From positions 1-6,635 of the forward strand of contig CAJMOL010000086.1 in NCBI GenBank assembly GCA_905215095.1: a DNA stretch of 6,635 nt. Direction: 5' to 3'. Below, in pieces: positions 1 to 6,229 of this stretch. The translations under genes were made by a program, and so were the position numbers. The notes beneath the pieces were generated by a model, which saw only the letters and a list, made by a program, of their open reading frames with translations, was not told the DNA's origin and ran no database searches. Positions within the stretch are counted from its first letter, which is position 1. The number at the start of each line of letters is the position of its first letter. The stretch comes from an uncultured bacterium. Lineage in GTDB: Bacteria > Actinomycetota > Coriobacteriia > Coriobacteriales > Coriobacteriaceae.

Positions 1-13
1 CAGCGTCGAGCGG

Positions 14-37
14 TCCGGCGTTCGTCAGAACGCCGGA
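14..37 (-). terminator. Hairpin after the operon, probable terminator without U-tract
   Basis: A perfect 10-bp inverted repeat (TCCGGCGTTC at 14-23, GAACGCCGGA at 28-37) encloses a 4-base loop, beginning 6 bases after the stop codon of the DUF4956 gene. The stem is stable and GC-rich. On the minus strand the bases that follow (CCGCTCGACGCTG) contain no U-run, and on the plus strand there is none either, so this is not a canonical intrinsic terminator. It may be a U-less terminator, as proposed in high-GC Gram-positives, or a 3'-end stabilising hairpin. The remaining bases of 1-43 show nothing else. Confidence 0.5.
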
Positions 38-43
38 ACAAAG

Positions 44-709
44 TTAGCCGTGGTATTCGCCGTTGTACTGGATGAGCGTCAGGTCCTCAACGCCGTCGAG
101 CGCGCGGATGGCGTCGGCATAGGGCATGTCCACGCCGTCCGAGAACACCTCGACGGCCATCTCAACCATGTCACCGCGCATGGTCTTGGACTTAACGGTG
201 AACTTGGTGCGGCCAAACGCGCGCACAATGTCGTCGCCCGTGGTCTGGCCCGTGTAGTGAATGACCATCATGTACACGCGCGCCTTGTCCTGATGGCTCG
301 CAAAGCCGGCGATCATCGCCACGATCACCACAGCCGTCAGCCCCACGAGTGCATACATACCGGCGCCCGCCGTAATGCCCGTGGTAATGGCCCAAAAAAG
401 ATACAGCAGGTCGAGCGGGTCCTTGACCGCCGTACGGTAGCGAACGATGGACAGAGCACCGACCATACCGAGCGAGATGACCACGTTCGTCGAGATCGCG
501 AGCGTGACCATGCAGGTGAGCACGCACATGCCCACGAGCGTCACGGCAAAGCTGCGCGAATACACCACGCCGGTAAAGAAGCGCTTGTACACGTAATAGA
601 TCAGGATGCCCATGGCGAGCGCCACGAGCAGCGACAGGCCGATCTTGGCAGGGTCGACCTGGCCAAACGCCTCCAAGACGGAGTTCTTAAAAAAGTCCCT
701 GGTGCTCAT
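44..709 (-). CDS. DUF4956 membrane protein
   Basis: A 221-residue protein with about five membrane helices (near residues 22-41, 52-71, 73-89, 101-118 and 120-137) and a soluble C-terminal domain of about 80 residues. The family hallmark is clear: GMVGALSIVRYR (81-92) followed by TAVKDPLDLLYLFWAI (93-108). It resembles the GA.SI.RFR signature of MgtC-type membrane proteins, which also carry a small ACT-like C-terminal domain. The C-terminal part here (about 145-217) has alternating strands and helices that would fit such a fold. The function is not known. DUF4956 genes commonly neighbour VTC and CotH genes, so a role as membrane partner or channel for the VTC protein is plausible but unproven. 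The ATG is 3 bp past the VTC stop, with a GAGGGG site 11 nt upstream, which is rather long spacing. It is the last gene before the hairpin at 14-37. Confidence 0.85.
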   Translation of the reverse strand: MSTRDFFKNSVLEAFGQVDPAKIGLSLLVALAMGILIYYVYKRFFTGVVYSRSFAVTLVGMCVLTCMVTLAISTNVVISLGMVGALSIVRYRTAVKDPLDLLYLFWAITTGITAGAGMYALVGLTAVVIVAMIAGFASHQDKARVYMMVIHYTGQTTGDDIVRAFGRTKFTVKSKTMRGDMVEMAVEVFSDGVDMPYADAIRALDGVEDLTLIQYNGEYHG

Positions 710-712
710 GGT

Positions 713-1504
713 CTAAATATCCCCTCGGTTCTCAAAATCCGATTCCCAGTAATTAAAACCGCGCAGGTAGGCGGTCTTTTCGTAACACAGGCAGTACTTG
801 GAAACCGCCGTGAGCTCGGCCGCACCCGGCGGCACCAAATCGCGCACCAGCTGCGGGCAAAACTCGGTAAACTTGACCTCCATCACTAGTTTGCCGGGCT
901 CCAAGACCGGCAGCGCGGGCAAGGTCGCATCAAAGATATCGAAGCTTCCCACCGCGGCGCGCACGTTCATGTCAAACGTAACGCGCACGGTGCCCTCGTC
1001 CATCACCCACGGCTCGCGCTCGTAGTCCACGATGGTGCGCGGGCGCATCATGTTGCAGATGCACTCGATATAGAACTCACGGCAGAGCTGATGCGGGCTG
1101 CGCAGCAAAAAGTCATAGTCGCCGGCGAGGACCTGCTCAAACTCGTCGCGGGTGAGCGGCGCATCCTCCTTGTAGATCCAGCTGCCGTACTTCTTTTTAC
1201 GCTCGAGCTTAATCACCTTGTCGCTGCCGTTATAGATGCGCACGCGATACTTTTTGCGCATCAGGATACCGGCGTCTTTTTCCTCGTAGGCCGAGTTGCA
1301 GTAGTCGTCAAAATACAGGCTGCGGATGGTGTAACCGCCCGCCCGTGCATGCTTGTCCAGCTTAAAGACCGGCGACATGCGACAGGCAAGCGCGGCGTGC
1401 TCGCCCTCGTTAATGAGATATTTGAGTTCGTGGCGGTAGCGCTCCTGCGTAGCACGCGCAGGCGGGGCCGCCAGGCGCTCAAGCAGCGCGCTAGCCCTCC
1501 TCAT
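713..1504 (-). CDS. VTC-domain (polyphosphate polymerase-type) protein
   Basis: A 263-residue soluble protein consisting almost entirely of a VTC domain, the triphosphate-tunnel fold that in yeast Vtc4 makes polyphosphate from ATP. Basic and acidic tunnel residues expected for an active member can be picked out in order: K28 in HELKYL, R61 in IRSLYFDD, R87 and R89 in KYRVRIY, K99 and K103 in KLERKKK, R156 in RTIVDYER, R174 in RVTFD, E209 and K211 in MEVKF, and K236 in SKYC. No SPX domain and no membrane helices are present, unlike eukaryotic Vtc proteins, so membrane attachment would need a partner, possibly the next gene. The ATG start is supported by GGAGG 6 nt upstream. The gene overlaps the end of the CotH gene by 14 bp and stops 3 bp before the DUF4956 gene. 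Enzyme activity and product are inferred from the family; bacterial VTC-only proteins in such operons are poorly characterised. Confidence 0.87.
   Translation of the reverse strand: MRRASALLERLAAPPARATQERYRHELKYLINEGEHAALACRMSPVFKLDKHARAGGYTIRSLYFDDYCNSAYEEKDAGILMRKKYRVRIYNGSDKVIKLERKKKYGSWIYKEDAPLTRDEFEQVLAGDYDFLLRSPHQLCREFYIECICNMMRPRTIVDYEREPWVMDEGTVRVTFDMNVRAAVGSFDIFDATLPALPVLEPGKLVMEVKFTEFCPQLVRDLVPPGAAELTAVSKYCLCYEKTAYLRGFNYWESDFENRGDI
721..726 (-). promoter_or_regulatory. Ribosome binding site of the DUF4956 gene
   Basis: GAGGGG is formed by codons near the end of the VTC-domain gene, 11 nt before the ATG at 709. The spacing is longer than at the other starts in this operon, so initiation may rely partly on ribosomes arriving from upstream. 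Confidence 0.5.
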
Positions 1505-3260
1505 ACGTGTCCTCCACGACCTTACCGCCGTCTTGCACGTAGAAGCACTTCATGCCGTACTGCTTGCCGTCATCGGTCACGTAGTAGTCAAACGCATCTT
1601 GCGTATAGCCGTCGGAGTTGGTGGCGCGCACACGCACAAAGTACTGGCCGGTGTCGGGCGCGTCGCACGTCACCTCGGGCAGCAGCACATCCTCGGCCTT
1701 AAAGACCACGTCGCTAATGGCGTAATCGCGCGCCAGCTCGACGGTATAGCGAATGTCGCGCGCATCAAAGTCGTACGCGGCGTCCCAGTTAACGCGCAGC
1801 TTACCGTTATCGATCTGCGGCACACCAATGTAGAACGGCATGGGCTTCTTATAGCTCTCGCGATAGCTCTTGTAGTTCTCCTCAATCTCGGAGGGGATGG
1901 CCGCGGCGATCTGCTCGTATTCGTCCTTGGTCACGGGCAGATTCTCCAGGTCGGGTGCAGCAAAGACGAGCGGCTCCGTGACCTCGCGATAATGCTCGAC
2001 CATCTTGCTCAGACGCTCTTCGGTCAAATACGAGCGCAAGTCCTTGACGGCGCTATCGAGTTCGCTGCGGAACGACTTGCTGCGCAACGCGCGGTTAAAC
2101 AGCACGTTGCCCCAGTAGTTGCTCACGCCGCGTTCCCAGCTCGCATAATCCGAGAATCCCGTCAGGCTCAACTCGAGCTTGCGCAGCATGCCGTCGTTAT
2201 CCCAATCCAGGATGTACCAAACCTTGGAGTTAAGCGGACTGTACAGATAGCAGTTACGGTTCTGCGTATCGCAATTACCCGTCAAGATCTGAAACGCCAT
2301 CCAATAGACCAGGTTCTCGGTATCGAAGTAGGTGTCGAGCACATCGTCGATCTTTTGAGCATCGTCGTTGAGCGCATCGAGCATCTCGATCAACTTGGTA
2401 TGGTCCGAGTCGCCCTTAATCTCGAGCATGCCCTCAAACGCCGTCTGGTTATAGTCGGGGTCATCGGTGAGCTTAATGGTGTCCTCAAAGCGATGGAAAT
2501 CGAAGCTGTTCACCTTATACAGATGCCCGCTCTTATCCAGACCGTGGGCCTTGAGCGCCGTCTTGTTGAGCTGCTCGACCTGCGTAAACAGACCGTAGTC
2601 CTCAAAGGTGTCGTTAGATTTTTCGGTCTGGTCGCACACCCATAAGTGCACAAACTGCGTGCGCAGGCCCATCATCTGGGGAATGCCACGAATCAGATCG
2701 TAAGCCATCTTGTTACGAAAGCGCATGCCCTCGCCCATATGCTTGTTAAGCGCAATCGCGCGCTGCTGACGCCACGTGCCCTTGCCCTTTTTGAGCTCCA
2801 CCTTGTAGTTCTTTTGCGTATAGGTACTCGACGTCTGACCGCGCACTTGCACGGTAGCGTTGGGAGCCTCTTCACCATAACCGACCTCACCGGCAACGGG
2901 GCCCTTATCATCGCCAGGCTGCAGCAGGCCCATAACCTGATAGCGCGTCACGCCCATGTCGGCATAGTCGTAGACCGAGTAGGTATTGATCTCGGCCCAG
3001 CTATGATCGGTATTCTCGGAGCTGTTGCCGCGAGAGACCGTCAGGTACATACATACGATGCCCGAGTCGTCGTAAACCTCGTACAGCTCGTCCTTGTCGC
3101 GAAGATGCTTGGTCTCGCTAGACGCATCGGCCTTTTTAATCTTGCCCTGCTTCTTGGTCTTTTTTGTCGAGGATTCGTCCTGCGAAGAGCAGCCCGAAAG
3201 CAGCAATGTGCCGGCAGCCGCTTCAATCAAGCGGCGACGCGATATCATCCTATCGGTCAT
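1491..3260 (-). CDS. CotH-family kinase-like lipoprotein with Tat-type signal and C-terminal Fn3-like domain
   Basis: A 589-residue exported protein. Residues 7-24 form a Tat-like lipoprotein signal: SRRR, a short hydrophobic stretch, then LLSGC with the lipidated Cys at 24. A Lys/Ser-rich linker (about 25-50) precedes a CotH domain (about 55-430). Visible kinase-like motifs are R140-G141 in RGQTSSTYTQKNYKVEL with K150, the likely catalytic D331 with N336 in NCDTQNRN, and the metal-binding D354/D356 in DWDND. CotH proteins are atypical protein kinases first known from the Bacillus spore coat. Residues about 473-567 look like a fibronectin type III beta-sandwich (LRVNWDAAYDFDARDIRYTV, then GQYFVRVRATNSDG). 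I start at the ATG at 3260-3258 because GGAGG lies 5 nt upstream; the ATG four codons later is too far from it, and the longer frame begins inside pelG without such a site. The substrate is unknown; operon position suggests a surface protein or the exopolysaccharide machinery. Confidence 0.85.
   Translation of the reverse strand: MTDRMISRRRLIEAAAGTLLLSGCSSQDESSTKKTKKQGKIKKADASSETKHLRDKDELYEVYDDSGIVCMYLTVSRGNSSENTDHSWAEINTYSVYDYADMGVTRYQVMGLLQPGDDKGPVAGEVGYGEEAPNATVQVRGQTSSTYTQKNYKVELKKGKGTWRQQRAIALNKHMGEGMRFRNKMAYDLIRGIPQMMGLRTQFVHLWVCDQTEKSNDTFEDYGLFTQVEQLNKTALKAHGLDKSGHLYKVNSFDFHRFEDTIKLTDDPDYNQTAFEGMLEIKGDSDHTKLIEMLDALNDDAQKIDDVLDTYFDTENLVYWMAFQILTGNCDTQNRNCYLYSPLNSKVWYILDWDNDGMLRKLELSLTGFSDYASWERGVSNYWGNVLFNRALRSKSFRSELDSAVKDLRSYLTEERLSKMVEHYREVTEPLVFAAPDLENLPVTKDEYEQIAAAIPSEIEENYKSYRESYKKPMPFYIGVPQIDNGKLRVNWDAAYDFDARDIRYTVELARDYAISDVVFKAEDVLLPEVTCDAPDTGQYFVRVRATNSDGYTQDAFDYYVTDDGKQYGMKCFYVQDGGKVVEDTYEEG
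1511..1515 (-). promoter_or_regulatory. Ribosome binding site of the VTC-domain gene
   Basis: GGAGG lies 6 nt before the ATG at 1504, within the last codons of the CotH-family gene. It supports a start that overlaps the upstream stop by 14 bp. Confidence 0.75.
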
Positions 3261-4794
3261 CAGGACCTCCCCAACGATTGCGAAACACGCGAACCACTGT
3301 GCGCTCAAACGCACCATGCGGCTCGCCCTCTAGACGCAGCTCCTCATAGCGCTGCTCGGCACGGTCGAGCAAGCGACCCAGCTGTGTAAAACGACCCGTT
3401 TTGTCGGTCGCCACAATGGGCTGCTGACTCAGGATACGATACGGCAAGTTGGCGGTATAAGTATCGAGCCGCATGAGCGCCACAACAAAAAACACCGCCG
3501 CGCCGAGCAAAAAGCCATAGCCATAAAACTGCTGCGGAAAGAACAGCGAGACGATGGTCGCCAGCCCCGCCACGCCCGCGAACAGCCCGGAGGCAAGCAC
3601 GGCGCCCTTGTAGTCGGTAAAGTACAGCAAGATCAGCAGAATCGTGTTGCCCACGGCATACAGGCCATAGCCCACGCACAGCGTGCGGAAATACCCGTGC
3701 ATCAGATTGTTGAAGCCCAGTGGCAGGGCCGAGAGCACCGTGGTCTCGAGCGAGATGACTGCTGCCGTCACAAACAGCTGCTTGAGCGCGCAAAACCGCA
3801 GCTCCCGGTTGAGCGTGGCGAGCATTTCCTCCTCGGCCGCCACGATGTCGCCCACCACGCCGCCGTCGTTAAACAGGCTGTAGTAGTCGCGGTAGCGTGG
3901 ATAGAAGTTGACCTCGACCGACACCACAAAGTTGACGGTCGTGACCAGGATCGTCAAAAACGCGATGAGCGCCGGCACATCATGGTAGGGTGCGCCATAA
4001 AACAAGCCCTTGACCTGCACGCCAATGGGCCCTGCCCAAATAATCACCAGGTGCGCAAAGAGTCCCAAATTGGTAAACAGGCCTGTCAGCGCGAGCGGCA
4101 TAAACTGGTCGAGCCAGCGCAAAAAGAGCCAGGGGTTGCGATCGCTCTGAGGAAAATACCGGTATAACAGCACCACGTCCCAGGCGAGCATCACACCGTA
4201 GCCCAGGGCGATCGAGGCCAGCAGGCCCTCGACGGGCGGCAACCCCAGCGCGAGCGCGGCCAAGGCGCACAGGCACGCCACGCCAATGGCCGCGGCAAAG
4301 CTGCACAGAATACCCCGGTAGTCCTTAATGGCCGTGAGATAGCTCATGCCGTTCCAGTTGACGATCATAATATTGAACAGCCAAAGGCACAGCAGCCCCT
4401 GCAGCAGCGTGGCGCCCGAGAACAGTAAAAAGACGCCGTAGAACACCGTGCCCGCAACGAGCATGATGGCGTTTGAGCCCCAAAACGAAGGCAAGACCTC
4501 TTCTTCGCGCTCGGCAAACAGCATGTCAGCCAAAAAGCGCGTAACCGGCATGGAGAAAAAGCTTGTGAGCGTAAGCGAGGCTAGCAGCGTATAGGTCACC
4601 ATGCACACCAGCAAGTCCTGGTTGGCGCGACCGACGCCCCACAGGCTGCACAGCACCAAAATGCCCACCTGCAGCAGCACGCCCAGCAGCATGGGGCCCG
4701 TGCACACAATGCCGGCGTAGCCGTAGGCGCGCATCGTGGCAAACAAACCCTTGCGTCTAAACAGGCGCTTGAGCTCAAAACCGATTCCGGCCAC
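3250..4794 (-). CDS. pelG: PelG, multi-pass membrane transporter for Pel polysaccharide
   Basis: A 514-residue integral membrane protein. About 12 hydrophobic segments can be traced, near residues 25-53, 61-81, 107-127, 130-150, 161-184, 190-211, 230-253, 272-296, 336-357, 370-391, 397-418 and 424-442. The N terminus MAGIGFELKRLFRRKGL, followed by AYGYAGIVCTGPMLLG, is the recognisable PelG start. PelG belongs to the MOP flippase-like superfamily and is thought to work with PelF to move the polymer across the cytoplasmic membrane. The start is GTG (4794-4792), supported by a GGGGGAG site just upstream and by the family N terminus. After the last helix comes a soluble, charged tail of roughly 70 residues (about 445-514), rich in Arg and Glu and likely cytosolic; I recall Pseudomonas PelG as shorter, so this tail may be an added element. 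The 3' end overlaps the next gene by 11 bp. Confidence 0.93.
   Translation of the reverse strand: MAGIGFELKRLFRRKGLFATMRAYGYAGIVCTGPMLLGVLLQVGILVLCSLWGVGRANQDLLVCMVTYTLLASLTLTSFFSMPVTRFLADMLFAEREEEVLPSFWGSNAIMLVAGTVFYGVFLLFSGATLLQGLLCLWLFNIMIVNWNGMSYLTAIKDYRGILCSFAAAIGVACLCALAALALGLPPVEGLLASIALGYGVMLAWDVVLLYRYFPQSDRNPWLFLRWLDQFMPLALTGLFTNLGLFAHLVIIWAGPIGVQVKGLFYGAPYHDVPALIAFLTILVTTVNFVVSVEVNFYPRYRDYYSLFNDGGVVGDIVAAEEEMLATLNRELRFCALKQLFVTAAVISLETTVLSALPLGFNNLMHGYFRTLCVGYGLYAVGNTILLILLYFTDYKGAVLASGLFAGVAGLATIVSLFFPQQFYGYGFLLGAAVFFVVALMRLDTYTANLPYRILSQQPIVATDKTGRFTQLGRLLDRAEQRYEELRLEGEPHGAFERTVVRVFRNRWGGPDDR
3266..3270 (-). promoter_or_regulatory. Ribosome binding site of the CotH-family gene
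   Basis: GGAGG lies 5 nt before the ATG at 3260, inside the pelG coding end. It favours this start over the ATG at 3248, which would be 17 nt away. Confidence 0.75.
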
Positions 4795-4797
4795 CGG

Positions 4798-6225
4798 CTA
4801 CTCCCCCTCTCTGGGCAGGTCAAACGCACGCGCCGTCTCGTCGTACAGCGCGCGATATTTGGCGAGCATCTGCTCGTGTAGGTAGTAGGTCGCCACGCGA
4901 CGCTGGCCGCGCTCCCCCATTTCCAGGCGGCGGGCACGGCTCGCGCACATGCGCTCCATGGCATCGGCCAGACCCTTGCGATACATGGGCGGGCTCACGA
5001 ATCCAGCCACGCCATAGTCGTCGCCGGGGGCGCCCTCAAGCAGCTCGCGGCAGCAGCCGACCTCGGTCGTCACGCAGGGGCGACGCGCGCCCAGCGATTC
5101 CAACACGCTCAACGGCTGGCCCTCCGAGATGCTCGTCAAAATCGTAAAGTCGAGCTTTTCCATGTACTCGACCACGTTGACGCGGCCGGTAAAGATCAAG
5201 TCACGCACGCCCAATGTCTCCACCAGCGCATGGCACTCGGCGCCATATTCCTCGTCGTCCACGCCACCCATAATATGCAGGCGCACATGCGGCAGGCGCT
5301 CATGCAACTCAAAGAAGGCATAGATCATGGTCTTAACGTCCTTGATGGGCGCCAGGCGCACCACCGCGCCAATGTCCACCCAGCCGTCATCGGGCTTTAG
5401 GGGAATGTCCTTAAAGCGGTCGAACTGGATGCCGTTAGGGATAACCAGGCATTTGTCCGCATCGCAACCCATGTCAATCTGCGTTTTGCGTGCGTTGTGG
5501 AACAGACTCGTCACACGGAAAGCACGACGGTAGATCTCCTCCGAAAGCAGGTAGAAAAAGCGAATCCAGCGGTCCTTAAACGAGGGTACCACCCAGTCGG
5601 CGCGAATGATCTCCTCCTCGCGCTCGCGCGTGTAGATGCCGTGCTCGGTCAGCAGTACCGGCGCATGGTGAACGCTCGAGCCCAGACTCGCGAGCAATCC
5701 GCCATAGCCAGTCGAGATGGCGTGGTATACGTCGGCCACCGGCACCTCGCTGCCCAGCAGATAGAGCACGGGCAGCAGCATCGAACGCATGGTGTGGAAG
5801 GCGTCGGCGAAAGGCGTATACGGGTACTCGGCCAGACACACGTCGCGGAAGATGTCCATAAACGTGCGGCTCTGCAAAAATGAGAGCGGATGCACGTGGC
5901 GGCGCTGGAAAATGTCGAACAGCACGTCCCAGTCCGGATTGGAGAGCGAGACCAGACGGCGCAGGGCCTCGCGCTCGCGGTCGTCGAAGTCGACTTCCTC
6001 CTGCTCGCCCGAAAGACGCAGGGCATCGTCCAGGAACACCTCGTGCACCTCGACGACGTTGCCGGGCAGATCGTAGACAAACTTGCCGCGGTCTTCGGCG
6101 TGGGCGCCAATCACCCACAGCACAAACTCGTGCTCGGGCATGGCCTGTATATAGCCGTGCATCCAGGTGGACACGCCGCCGTGGACATAGGGGTAGGAGC
6201 CCTCCAGCACCAGACAAATGCGCAT
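4798..6225 (-). CDS. pelF: PelF, GT4-family glycosyltransferase of Pel polysaccharide synthesis
   Basis: A 475-residue cytosolic protein with no membrane segment, close to the usual size of PelF. PelF is the glycosyltransferase that uses a UDP-amino sugar (UDP-GalNAc in Pseudomonas) to build the Pel chain. The N terminus MRICLVLEGSYPYVHGGVS carries the glycine-rich loop at residues 8-18. Other features are TEHGIYTRERE (193-203), NGIQFDRF (264-271), and the start of the nucleotide-binding domain around GAVVRLAPIKDVKT (286-299, with R290 and K295 as the likely phosphate contacts). The GT4 EX7E pair is E368 and E376 in SEGQPLSVLE. The frame extends 8 codons upstream to another ATG, but I chose the ATG at 6225-6223 because an AAAGGGG site lies 9 nt before it and the PelF family begins at this point. 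The next gene, pelG, starts 3 bp after the stop. Confidence 0.93.
   Translation of the reverse strand: MRICLVLEGSYPYVHGGVSTWMHGYIQAMPEHEFVLWVIGAHAEDRGKFVYDLPGNVVEVHEVFLDDALRLSGEQEEVDFDDREREALRRLVSLSNPDWDVLFDIFQRRHVHPLSFLQSRTFMDIFRDVCLAEYPYTPFADAFHTMRSMLLPVLYLLGSEVPVADVYHAISTGYGGLLASLGSSVHHAPVLLTEHGIYTREREEEIIRADWVVPSFKDRWIRFFYLLSEEIYRRAFRVTSLFHNARKTQIDMGCDADKCLVIPNGIQFDRFKDIPLKPDDGWVDIGAVVRLAPIKDVKTMIYAFFELHERLPHVRLHIMGGVDDEEYGAECHALVETLGVRDLIFTGRVNVVEYMEKLDFTILTSISEGQPLSVLESLGARRPCVTTEVGCCRELLEGAPGDDYGVAGFVSPPMYRKGLADAMERMCASRARRLEMGERGQRRVATYYLHEQMLAKYRALYDETARAFDLPREGE
4801..4807 (-). promoter_or_regulatory. Ribosome binding site of pelG
   Basis: GGGGGAG ends 6 nt before the GTG at 4794 and is formed by the last two sense codons of pelF. 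It supports the non-ATG start of pelG. Confidence 0.7.
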
Positions 6226-6229
6226 GGTC

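Noticed and set aside
50..889. A 279-codon plus-strand frame rich in His, Arg and Asp, opposite the DUF4956 and VTC genes
   Set aside because: The composition is typical of a shadow frame. It spans two recognisable minus-strand genes and has no supporting motif.
1533..2645. A 370-codon open frame on the plus strand, antisense to the CotH-family gene
   Set aside because: High third-position GC on the minus strand leaves this frame open. Its translation is a low-complexity mix of V, L, H, A and R with no domain recognised, while the minus strand encodes a clear CotH protein.
3159..3165. A AAA AAG heptamer in frame within the CotH-family gene, identical to a known -1 frameshift site
   Set aside because: It falls in the Lys-rich linker, where such codons are expected. 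I saw no clear downstream stem, and a -1 shift would give only a short Arg-rich tail with no evident role.
3261..3317. Upstream in-frame extension of the CotH-family gene by 19 codons (start at 3317)
   Set aside because: It would lie wholly inside pelG and place a second hydrophobic stretch before the Tat-like signal. The GGAGG site supports the start at 3260.
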